A stretch of DNA of 64,000 nucleotides from Zongyangia hominis (GTDB taxonomy: Bacteria > Bacillota > Clostridia > Oscillospirales > Ruminococcaceae): assembly GCF_014385095.1 (NCBI RefSeq), contig NZ_JACRTC010000004.1, positions 1 through 64,000 of the forward strand, given 5' to 3'. Position numbers and translations under genes: made by a program. The notes beneath the pieces were generated by a model, which saw nothing but the letters and a program-made list of their open reading frames with translations, had not been told where the DNA came from and did not search any database. Positions 48,634 through 59,546 of the stretch are shown in pieces (position 1 is the first letter of the stretch; each line of letters opens with the position of its first letter).

Positions 48634-51162
48634 ATGACCGCATATCTCATTGGTGCGGGCGACGAGCAGCTTTTGGGCAGCCTGGGAAACAGCCAGGCCA
48701 AGACCCTGCTGCGGGAGCTGGAAGCCATCGGCGTCCAGATACGGGGACAGGCAAGCGCGGCGGGGGACCGTCAAAAGCTGGGCAGCCTGTTGACCACCGC
48801 CCTGCCCAAAAGCGATCTGATGATCATCACCGGCAAGATTGGTCCCGGAGAAAACGACTTTGCCCGGGAGATGGTATGCCGGGGCCTGGGACTGCCCCTG
48901 GAACTCGACCGGAACCAGCTGCATATCTTGGAAGAAAAATGCGAACAGCGGGGGACCATGATGCCCCCTTCCTATCAAAAATTGGCCATGCTGCCCAGGG
49001 GCGCCACAGTTTTTGAAAACCCCATGGGCATGGCCGCCGGCTTCGCTATGACCCGTGGGCATCAGTGTGTCATCATGCTCCCCGGGGCGCCGGGGGAATA
49101 CCTGCCCATGCTCATTCACCAGGTGGTCCCGTTTCTCGCAGTGCGCAGTACCGCCCCGGTGGTTTCCCGCACCATCGCGCTGATGAACCTGAGCCTCGCC
49201 GACGCCGCTCGGGAGCTGGGCGCTCTCGCCCAGCAGACCCGCCCGGCGGTCTGCCTCTATGAAAAGGAGGGCCAGCCCTTCATCCGGGTCACCGTCTGTG
49301 CGCCCACATTGGCGGAGGCCCAGTCCCTGGCCGTGCCGGCGATGAAGGCGGCCGCCGCCAAGCTGGAGCCCTATGTCTGCGGCATAGACGTGGGTTCCAT
49401 GGAGGAAGCCCTGGTCAAACGTCTGCGGGGTGCCCAAATGAGTGTGGCCACAGCGGAAATCGGCACCGGCGGCGTTCTCAAGCGCCGGATGCTGGCCGCC
49501 CCAGGCGCGGGCGCCGTCTATGACTTCGGCGTCATGGCCGGGTCCGAGCGGGTCAAGCACCAGGTGCTGATGATTCCGGACAAAATTCTCAAAAAATACG
49601 CCGACGGCAGCGAACAGATGGCCGCCGCCATGGCCATCGGCGTCCGAGAGGCGGGCAACGCCCATCTGGGTCTGGCCGCCGTCTGCGCTCAGGGCAGGGA
49701 GGGCGAGAACCTCCCCGGCACTACCTATGTGGCGGTATCCGACGGCGAAAACGTGTGGGTGCGAAAGACCGACGCGGCCAGCCACCGCAAAAACGCGCCC
49801 ATCTTGGGCTGCGCCGCCGCTTCCGCCGCCATGGCGCTCGGGCAGGAATACCTGCTGGGCAGTGACGCCTTAAAAAAGGCCGGCACTCCCGTAGCCACCG
49901 CCTTAGCAGGCAAGGTCCGTGTGTTGGAGGCTGGCAGCGCCGCTTCCACCGCCGACCCCAATCGACCGTGGTATAAAAAATTGGCTTCCGCCATCCTTCC
50001 TCAGAAAGGGGATAGCATGAGAGATAAAATCCGTAAAATCATATTGCTGCTGGCAGTGGTCGTCTTTGTGGCCTCCGCCGTTTATATCGGCAGCTATTTC
50101 TACGAATCCTTCCACAACAAAAAGCTCAACGAGGACCTAAGCAGCTTGATGGGCACCGGCGATATCCCCGACGGCTACCCCGATGACTATTTGGCCAAGT
50201 TCGGCGCCCTCTATGAACAGAATCCGGACATCGCCGGATGGCTCAAGATCGACGGCACCGGCGTGGACTACCCGGTGGTGCAGACCGACGCGGACAACGG
50301 AGAATACTATCTGCGCCGCGACTTCACGGGCGCCAGCAACCAGCACGGCGTCCCGTTTGTGGATAACCGGGTGGATCAGAAAGCGCCCAGCACCAACACC
50401 ATCATTTTCGGCCACAACATGAAGGACGGCCAGATGTTCGGTGAGCTCATCAAATATAGGGATCTGGAGTACTATAAACAGCACCCGGTCATCTCCTACG
50501 ATTCGGTTTACCGGGAAGGCAAATATAAGATTATCTCCATCTTCATCACCAACACCATGGCCGAGCATGGGCCGGTGTTTGACTATCACAACTTCATCAA
50601 CGCCACCAGTAACGACAACATGGCCCAATTCCTCAACCAGCTCAAGCTGCGCACCATCATCAACACCGGCGTGGATGTCAACACCAGCGACACCCTCCTG
50701 ACCCTCTCCACCTGCACCTATGAGTTCAAAGAGGCCCGCTTCGTGGTGGTCGCCCGCCGCGTCAGAGACGGGGAAGACGCCTCGGTGGACGTCTCCAAGG
50801 CAAGCGTCAATCCCCAGCCCTTCTACCCTGATGTGTGGTACCAGCTCTACGGCGGTTCCAAACCGGAAGGCGCTGTGAATATGTCCATCGGCACCACCCA
50901 GGCGCCGCCCACCACTACCCTGCCTATCACCACACGGCCGCCGGAAACCACCACCACGCCGCCCGTGACCACTACGCCGGAGGTCACCACGACGCCGCCG
51001 GTCACCACGACGCCGGAGGTCACGACAACCACCGAAGAGGTGACGACTACGACAACTACAGCCACAGAGCCGCCGCCACCCGATACCTCTTCAACGACGG
51101 ATCAAACTGACGAACCGCCGGTGACTCCCGCGGATAACCCCGATCATCCCACTGTTGGCTGA
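48634..51162 (+). CDS. CinA-like/class B sortase fusion protein
   Basis: An 842-residue fusion. Residues 1-170 resemble the MoCF domain of CinA (LIGAGDEQLLGSLGNSQAK), 175-250 its KH-like linker and 255-430 its amidohydrolase domain. The signatures are lost: GGxGPTxDD is GKIGPGEND (67-75) and ESCTGG is EIGTGG (275-280), so this half is probably inactive. One membrane helix (468-490) leads to a class B sortase: FGHN with His594, STCTYEF with Cys694, and Arg702. Such enzymes transpeptidate surface proteins. The tail (755-815) is Thr/Pro-rich with TTTPEV repeats. AGAGGAGG precedes the ATG. AAAGGGG and ATG at 50017 (Met462) could start a sortase-only product. Confidence 0.85.
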   Translation: MTAYLIGAGDEQLLGSLGNSQAKTLLRELEAIGVQIRGQASAAGDRQKLGSLLTTALPKSDLMIITGKIGPGENDFAREMVCRGLGLPLELDRNQLHILEEKCEQRGTMMPPSYQKLAMLPRGATVFENPMGMAAGFAMTRGHQCVIMLPGAPGEYLPMLIHQVVPFLAVRSTAPVVSRTIALMNLSLADAARELGALAQQTRPAVCLYEKEGQPFIRVTVCAPTLAEAQSLAVPAMKAAAAKLEPYVCGIDVGSMEEALVKRLRGAQMSVATAEIGTGGVLKRRMLAAPGAGAVYDFGVMAGSERVKHQVLMIPDKILKKYADGSEQMAAAMAIGVREAGNAHLGLAAVCAQGREGENLPGTTYVAVSDGENVWVRKTDAASHRKNAPILGCAAASAAMALGQEYLLGSDALKKAGTPVATALAGKVRVLEAGSAASTADPNRPWYKKLASAILPQKGDSMRDKIRKIILLLAVVVFVASAVYIGSYFYESFHNKKLNEDLSSLMGTGDIPDGYPDDYLAKFGALYEQNPDIAGWLKIDGTGVDYPVVQTDADNGEYYLRRDFTGASNQHGVPFVDNRVDQKAPSTNTIIFGHNMKDGQMFGELIKYRDLEYYKQHPVISYDSVYREGKYKIISIFITNTMAEHGPVFDYHNFINATSNDNMAQFLNQLKLRTIINTGVDVNTSDTLLTLSTCTYEFKEARFVVVARRVRDGEDASVDVSKASVNPQPFYPDVWYQLYGGSKPEGAVNMSIGTTQAPPTTTLPITTRPPETTTTPPVTTTPEVTTTPPVTTTPEVTTTTEEVTTTTTTATEPPPPDTSSTTDQTDEPPVTPADNPDHPTVG
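50005..50019 (+). promoter_or_regulatory. Internal ribosome binding site at the CinA-sortase junction
   Basis: AAAGGGG (50005-50011), a 5-base spacer and ATG (50017-50019) lie in frame just before the sortase membrane helix (protein start MRDKIRK). This is what the start of a separate sortase gene would look like, so the fusion may also yield a free 381-residue sortase. Confidence 0.55.
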
Positions 51163-51204
51163 CGAAACCCCCAGCGGAAATTTCCGCTGGGGGTTTTCCC
51201 GCCT
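51163..51204 (+). terminator. Terminator after the CinA-sortase gene
   Basis: AACCCCCAGCGGAAA and TTTCCGCTGGGGGTT form a long perfect stem with practically no loop spacer, followed by TTCCC, right after the stop codon. Confidence 0.8.
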
Positions 51205-51580
51205 ACCCGCCTACCGGCGGTGGCGGACGCGCCCCTAGTTTTATTTGCAACACCGTTGCGCCGCCCGCGCTTTTGTTACAAACTGCGCCACAGCGCGATA
51301 ACCGGCAGGTGGGCGGATGTCGGCTGGGAACCAGTACACCGCGCCGTCCCATGCACCCACTATTCCATCAGGGACTGTCCGGCTTCCCCCACCGGCAGGT
51401 GGGCGGATGTCGGCTGGGAACCAGTACACCGCGCGTCCCATGCACCCACTATTTCACCAGGGACTGTCCGGCTTCCCCCACCGGCAGGTGGGCGGATGTC
51501 GGCTGGGAACCAGTATACCGCGCGTCCCATGCATCCACTATTTCACCAGGGACTGTCCGGCTTCCCCCGCCGGCAGGTGG
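51205..51580 (+). repeat. Dispersed repeat unit plus three-unit 89-90-bp array
   Basis: A standard unit (51205-51300; CCTACCGGCGGTGG, GACGCGCCCCTAGTTTTA, GCGCCACAGCGCGATA) is followed by a variant repeated at 51301, 51391 and 51480 and a fourth start at 51569. The variant keeps the CACCGGCAGGTGG palindrome and the 90-bp length but has CTGGGAACCAG where other units have GGTTTGAGCCAAACC. Identity among the three units is very high, so the array is recent. No gene is seen here. Confidence 0.88.
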
Positions 51581-51583
51581 TAG

Positions 51584-51613
51584 TTGTTTAGTACGGCAAA
51601 AATATGGTATAAT
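51584..51613 (+). promoter_or_regulatory. Extended -10 promoter of the 51730 gene
   Basis: TTGTTT (51584-51589), 18 bp and TGG-TATAAT (TATAAT 51608-51613). It abuts the end of the repeat array. Confidence 0.7.
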
Positions 51614-51729
51614 ACTTGCAGATATCCTTTCTTACACTGTCCCGGCGCTCCGCCCTCTTTTCGATGGAGCGCTCATAACCACCTGGCCGCCCGCCCGGCC
51701 TTTCCCGCGCGGGCAGAAAGCGAGACACT

Positions 51730-52278
51730 ATGGAACGGCACAATGTCACCGTCGTGGATTTCGGCGGGAAAAAGAAGAAAAAGAAGCCCGTCGGAAAGAT
51801 TATTCTGTTTTCTCTTCTCGGGCTGGTTCTTTTGGTCCTCATCACCGTCATTTCCATCTTTGCCCTGCTCCCCAGCCTGACGGACAAAGAGATCAACAAA
51901 TATGTGGAGTCCCAGAAAGGCGCCCTCACCTATGCCGACGTCATCGGCCGGATACCTGCCGAGAGTATCACCTTCGAAGAGGGCACCGAGCTCACCGGCG
52001 CCCTGGAAGGCGCCGCCTATCGCGGGGTGGGTCTGTGGGATTACAACGTCTTGCTGCGGGCAGGGGATAAGGTCATGGATTTGGGGGAGCTCTCCTCCAA
52101 TACCCGGTCCCCCACCCTGGATAAGCCGGAGGTCTGGCAGCGGATGGAGTTGGTCTCCTACAAGGGGCGGGTCTATCTCATCAAATATTTCCCCTCCTTC
52201 TATGGGCCCTCCAACGTCAGCTGCTATGAGATCCTGGACGGCTGGGATCTCATTCAAAAGGTGGACGCCATCGCATAA
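51730..52278 (+). CDS. Single-pass membrane protein of unknown function
   Basis: A 182-residue protein: a short cytoplasmic start with a run of lysines (GGKKKKKKPVGK), one membrane helix (about 23-47) and a roughly 130-residue outer domain (ADVIGRIPAESITFEEG, LWDYNVLLRAGDKVM, VYLIKYFPSFYGPSNVSCYEILDG). No family is recognised. It has its own promoter and terminator. Being next to the sortase fusion it might act at the cell surface, but it has no sorting signal. Confidence 0.7.
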   Translation: MERHNVTVVDFGGKKKKKKPVGKIILFSLLGLVLLVLITVISIFALLPSLTDKEINKYVESQKGALTYADVIGRIPAESITFEEGTELTGALEGAAYRGVGLWDYNVLLRAGDKVMDLGELSSNTRSPTLDKPEVWQRMELVSYKGRVYLIKYFPSFYGPSNVSCYEILDGWDLIQKVDAIA

Positions 52279-52309
52279 AAAAGGACAGCCTTAACGGCTG
52301 TCCTTTTTT
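52277..52309 (+). terminator. Terminator of the 51730 gene
   Basis: AAAAAAGGACAGCC and GGCTGTCCTTTTTT form a 14-bp stem with a TTAAC loop. Confidence 0.93.
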
Positions 52310-52334
52310 GCGAATGAAAACAAATGATAGAACA

Positions 52335-52368
52335 GAAAAGGGACGAGGCTTTCGCCGCGTCCCTTTTC
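52335..52368 (-). terminator. Terminator of ppdK
   Basis: GAAAAGGGACG (52335-52345) pairs with CGTCCCTTTTC (52358-52368). On the minus strand it lies 30 bases beyond the ppdK stop. Confidence 0.75.
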
Positions 52369-52397
52369 CATGTGTAATTCTATTTCAGGATTGTAGC

Positions 52398-55034
<2,637 letters not shown>

Positions 55035-55220
55035 TACTGATCTACCTCCTGAAATAATATTGCCCTGGATTGGCAATGGCGGGAGCGGTCTTACACATTC
55101 TACCGCGCACCCGCTTTTCGCACTCCTGCTCAACGTCCCTTCCCGATGGAAGAGACATCCCAAAGCGCCCGAAAAACCGCATGTTCTGCCGTTTTTAGGC
55201 GCTGGACAGGCTTAAGTATT

Positions 55221-55249
55221 AGTATAGCAAATCCGAGGGCCGTTTTCCA
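55221..55249 (-). promoter_or_regulatory. Promoter of ppdK
   Basis: On the minus strand TGGAAA (55244-55249), 17 bp and TGC-TATACT (55221-55226), leaving a leader of about 180 bases. Confidence 0.65.
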
Positions 55250-55314
55250 TAATTTTAAGAAAAAACTTCTTATTTTTATTCGTTTTCACTGAACTTCACA
55301 ACTTTTCTCCGGTT

Positions 55315-55335
55315 TTTGCAAGAAACCCTTGCAAA
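55315..55335. promoter_or_regulatory. Palindromic operator over the glmU promoter -35
   Basis: TTTGCAAG (55315-55322) and CTTGCAAA (55328-55335) are perfect inverted repeats 5 bases apart. The right arm includes the -35 element TTGCAA. A protein bound here would repress glmU-prs. The bound protein is unknown. Confidence 0.6.
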
Positions 55336-55357
55336 CCGACGGGAAACTTGCCATAAT
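55329..55357 (+). promoter_or_regulatory. Promoter of glmU-prs
   Basis: TTGCAA (55329-55334), 17 bp and CATAAT (55352-55357). The leader of about 180 bases (55364-55543) contains a GGGGAG/CTCCCC hairpin near 55470 and no recognised riboswitch. Confidence 0.65.
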
Positions 55358-55543
55358 ATTTATCGTAAAGAATTATGCCTATCTGTTGATTTGCGCCCGG
55401 GAACCACCCTGTTTGCGGGGCTTTCGTGCTGTCAGGGAATCGGACGGAACGGGACGCTTCGGCTTTGACGGGGAGGGGCTTGTCTCCCCTGAACGGGCAC
55501 GCAAATCGGATGCCATCATCATCTTTAAAGGGAGGCGGATTGA

Positions 55544-56908
55544 TTGAACGACGTTTGCGCTCTGATTTTGGCCGCGGGCGACGGGAAACGAATGAAGTCC
55601 AAATATCCCAAAGTGCTCTGCCGGGTGCTGGAACGGCCCATGATCCAGTGGGTGCTGGAAAGCGTGCGCCAGGCGGGTATGGAACACATCTGCGTCATCA
55701 CTGGACGGGGCGGCGACCTGGTGCGGGAAAGCTGTGAGGGCTGCTCCTTCGCCGAGCAGGCCGAGCGGCTGGGCACCGGACACGCGGCGGCCCAGGGCAT
55801 CGGTTTCCTCCGGGAGCATCCGGGGGATGTGCTGGTGCTTTGCGGCGACGCGCCCTTCATCGACGCCGGCACCATCGAGCGCGCCCATGTCCTCCATACG
55901 AAGACAGCTTCGGCGGTCACCGTGATCACCGCCAGCCTTGACGACCCCACCGGCTACGGCAGGATTGTCCGCCGGGGCGAGGAGATCGCCGCCATCGTGG
56001 AGCAGTCCGACGCCACCGAAACCGAGCGGGCCATCAAAGAGGTCAATTCCGGTGCCTACTGGTTTGACGGCGCGTTTCTTATAGAGGCGCTGGGACGCCT
56101 GACCCCACAAAACGCCCAGGGGGAATATTACCTGACCGACACGGTGAAAATCGCCGTGGAGGAGGGCAGGCGGGTGAGCGGCTATCTTTCTCAGAACCCG
56201 GACGTCATCCTGGGCGCCAACAGCCGCCAGGGTCTTTATGCGCTCACCGAAATCGCCCGGCGGAAGGTCATCGAGGACCACATGGAAAACGGCGTGGAGT
56301 TTGTCTCCCTCGACGGCGTACTCATCGCCCCCGGCGTAAAAATCGGGCCGGACACCCGGATTCTGCCGGGCACCATCCTCCTGGGGGACACCGTCATCGG
56401 GGAAGACTGTGTCATCGGTCCCCAGTCCCGGATTGAAAACAGCGTCATCGGCAGCGGCAGCACCATCAACGCCTGCCAGATCTACGATTCCAAAGTGGGA
56501 GAGGGCGTCAAGATGGGGCCCTTCGTCCACATCCGGCCAAACAGCGTTATCCTCGACAAGGTGAAAATCGGCGACTTTGTGGAGATTAAGAACTCCCAGA
56601 TCGGCGAGGGAACCAAGGTGCCCCATCTGACCTATGTGGGGGATTCCGACGTGGGAAAAGGCGTCAACTTCGGCTGCGGCTGCGTCACCGTCAACTACGA
56701 CGGGCGGGTCAAATCCCGCACCACGGTGGGGGATCACGCCTTCATCGGCTGCAACACCAACCTGATCGCCCCGGTCAAGGTGGGGGACGGCGCTTACACA
56801 GCGGCCGGGTCCACCATCACCGAGGACGTCCCGGACGGGGCCATGGCCATCGCCCGGTCCCGCCAGGAAAACAAGGCGGGCTACGCTGAGAAAAAACTCA
56901 AAAAATAG
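55544..56908 (+). CDS. glmU: Bifunctional N-acetylglucosamine-1-phosphate uridyltransferase/acetyltransferase
   Basis: A 454-residue enzyme making UDP-GlcNAc for peptidoglycan. The N-terminal pyrophosphorylase has [19 protein letters not shown] (about 7-25) and GTGHAAAQ. The C-terminal left-handed beta-helix has hexapeptide repeats such as [12 protein letters not shown] and the acetyltransferase loop [14 protein letters not shown]. The TTG start at 55544 lies 8 bases after GGGAGG. glmU-prs is a common Firmicutes gene order. Confidence 0.96.
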   Translation: MNDVCALILAAGDGKRMKSKYPKVLCRVLERPMIQWVLESVRQAGMEHICVITGRGGDLVRESCEGCSFAEQAERLGTGHAAAQGIGFLREHPGDVLVLCGDAPFIDAGTIERAHVLHTKTASAVTVITASLDDPTGYGRIVRRGEEIAAIVEQSDATETERAIKEVNSGAYWFDGAFLIEALGRLTPQNAQGEYYLTDTVKIAVEEGRRVSGYLSQNPDVILGANSRQGLYALTEIARRKVIEDHMENGVEFVSLDGVLIAPGVKIGPDTRILPGTILLGDTVIGEDCVIGPQSRIENSVIGSGSTINACQIYDSKVGEGVKMGPFVHIRPNSVILDKVKIGDFVEIKNSQIGEGTKVPHLTYVGDSDVGKGVNFGCGCVTVNYDGRVKSRTTVGDHAFIGCNTNLIAPVKVGDGAYTAAGSTITEDVPDGAMAIARSRQENKAGYAEKKLKK

Positions 56909-57093
56909 CGCTATTCCAGCGCGGTAGCGTGCCTATCCTCTGGCGCCGCTCTCCGCGGCGGTCCGGCGTCCGTCCTTCATCGGCGGGACGGCGCGCTGGT
57001 TCTCTTCCTTTGCATCGGTTGTCCGGCAGCGCCGGGCATAGAAATATAAGAAAAATATCGGCTAGGAATAAAAATGAAAAGGGAGTCAAAAAT

Positions 57094-58050
<957 letters not shown>

Positions 58051-58051
58051 G

Positions 58052-58497
58052 CGGCGAGCCGCCGCTCCCAAATCGCGCTTTAGCGCACAGGAATACATAG
58101 TCGCGTGATACGCGGCGCCGGCTGCGCCGGAGCATACCGCGCCGTGGCGCAAAGAAGTACATAGTCGCGGGTGGCGCGATACCGGCTCCAACCAAACCCA
58201 GGGCGCGGCTTCCTGTCCCGGTAGGGACCGCGTCTGCCTCGCCGGTAGGCGCCACCTCCCGGTGGGGGACATCGCGCTGTGGCGCATGATTTCACATCGT
58301 CGCGTGATACGCAGCACCGGCTGCGCCGGGGCATGCCGCGCTGAAGCATCGTTTGCAACGCCAGCGCGGGCGGCGCGACACCGTCTCTAACTAAACCCAG
58401 GGCGTGACAACCCGACCCGGAAGGGGCCGCGGGCGACGCGGCGCAGTTTCCAACCAAACTTAGGGCGTCTTCCTGTCCCGGAGGGACACAACTTCAT
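58052..58497 (-). repeat. Dispersed repeat cluster between prs and pth
   Basis: Four to five degenerate units in minus orientation, starting at the prs stop. On the plus strand the boxes are ATCGCGCT(T/G)(T/A)(A/G)GCGCA, the hairpins CGCGT-gat-ACGCG (58102-58114) and CGCGT-gat-ACGCA (58301-58313), CCAACCAAACCCAGGGCG and CCGGTAGGGACCG. Some units carry GGCTGCGCCGG(A/G)GCAT at the other end. No gene is seen. Confidence 0.85.
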
Positions 58498-58507
58498 AAA
58501 GCAAAGC

Positions 58508-58576
58508 AGCGGGGTAGCGTACTATCCCGCTGTGTTTGGCGTGGGGCAAAAAATGCGAATTTTGGGCTTTTTGCCC
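58508..58576 (+). other. Hairpins in the pth leader
   Basis: CAGCGGGGTAG (58508 onward) pairs with CTATCCCGCTG, and GGGCAAAAA (58544-58552) pairs with TTTTTGCCC (58568-58576). The second could act as a terminator or attenuator before pth; its T run is part of the stem, so the effect is uncertain. Confidence 0.35.
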
Positions 58577-58607
58577 TGCAACGTGTGAAAAAGAGAGGAA
58601 AAAGAAG

Positions 58608-59483
58608 ATGAACAGCAGCTTAGACCGGCTCTTCGAGCTCATCAGTTCCAAGCGGCCCCAGGTTCCCGTGGGCCCGGTGGAATACATCATCGTGGGCCTG
58701 GGCAACCCCGGCAGCAAGTATGACGGCACCCGCCACAATACCGGCTTCATGGCCATTGACCGGATTGCCGAACAGTATCACTGCAAAATCGACCGGCTGA
58801 GGTTCAAGGGCCTGTGCTGCGAAGCGGTGATTGCGGGGAAAAAAGTGCTCCTACTCAAGCCCTCCACCTTCATGAACCTTTCCGGCCAGTCGGTGACCGA
58901 GGCCGCCTCTTTCTATAAGGTGCCCATGGACCGGGTGGTGATCCTCTTCGACGACATCTCCCTGGAACCCGGTTCCATCCGGGTGCGGAGGAAGGGCACC
59001 GACGGGGGCCACAACGGCATTAAGAACATCATCTATCTTTCGGGCCGGGACGACTTCCCCCGGGTCAAGATCGGCGTGGGCAAAAAGCCCCACCCCGACT
59101 ACGACCTGGCCGATTGGGTCCTCTCCGGCTTTAAAAAAGAGGAAGTGGAGCCGATGAAAAACGCCTTCATCCTGGCCCAGGGCGCGGTGGAGCAGATTGT
59201 GGCCGGGAACATCGACAAGGCCATGAACCTCTATAACGGCACCGGCCGCAAGAAGGCGGAGAAAAAGCAGGCGCCTGAAAAGGGCCCGGCGCCCGCTGCT
59301 AAAGGAAAGTCTGCACCGGAAACAGACGCGCCACCCTCTATGAACAATTATCCCGCGCAGGGAGAGGGCGCGCCTGCCTCCCAGGGGCCCGGCAACGGCC
59401 GCTCCCAAGGCTCACCGGCCCGGGACACCGCCCCGGAAGCCCCGGCGGACACAAAGGCAAAAACGGATGCCGTCCAGTCCTAG
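58608..59483 (+). CDS. pth: Peptidyl-tRNA hydrolase with long disordered tail
   Basis: A 291-residue Pth, which frees tRNA from peptidyl-tRNA. The core (about 25-215) has VGLGNPGSKYDGTRHNTGFM with the catalytic His, KPSTFMNLSG and FDDISLEPGSIRVRRKGTDGG with the catalytic Asp. It carries an N-terminal extension of about 24 residues and a C-terminal tail of about 75 residues rich in P, A, G, K and E. Typical Pth is about 190 residues. GAGAGGAAAA precedes the ATG at 58608. mfd follows 63 bases on, as in Bacillus. Confidence 0.94.
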   Translation: MNSSLDRLFELISSKRPQVPVGPVEYIIVGLGNPGSKYDGTRHNTGFMAIDRIAEQYHCKIDRLRFKGLCCEAVIAGKKVLLLKPSTFMNLSGQSVTEAASFYKVPMDRVVILFDDISLEPGSIRVRRKGTDGGHNGIKNIIYLSGRDDFPRVKIGVGKKPHPDYDLADWVLSGFKKEEVEPMKNAFILAQGAVEQIVAGNIDKAMNLYNGTGRKKAEKKQAPEKGPAPAAKGKSAPETDAPPSMNNYPAQGEGAPASQGPGNGRSQGSPARDTAPEAPADTKAKTDAVQS

Positions 59484-59546
59484 TGCCCGGCGGTGAAAAC
59501 CGCTGACCGGCAGCCGATCACATTCGATATGAAACAGGAGGAGACC

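Noticed and set aside
50890..51162. Cell-wall sorting signal at the end of the CinA-sortase protein
   Set aside because: The tail lacks LPXTG or NPxTN followed by a membrane helix and a basic end; it stops at NPDHPTVG.
51273..52070. A 265-codon open frame over the second repeat array
   Set aside because: It runs through the repeats into the real membrane-protein gene in another frame, with no start signal or coding-like composition.
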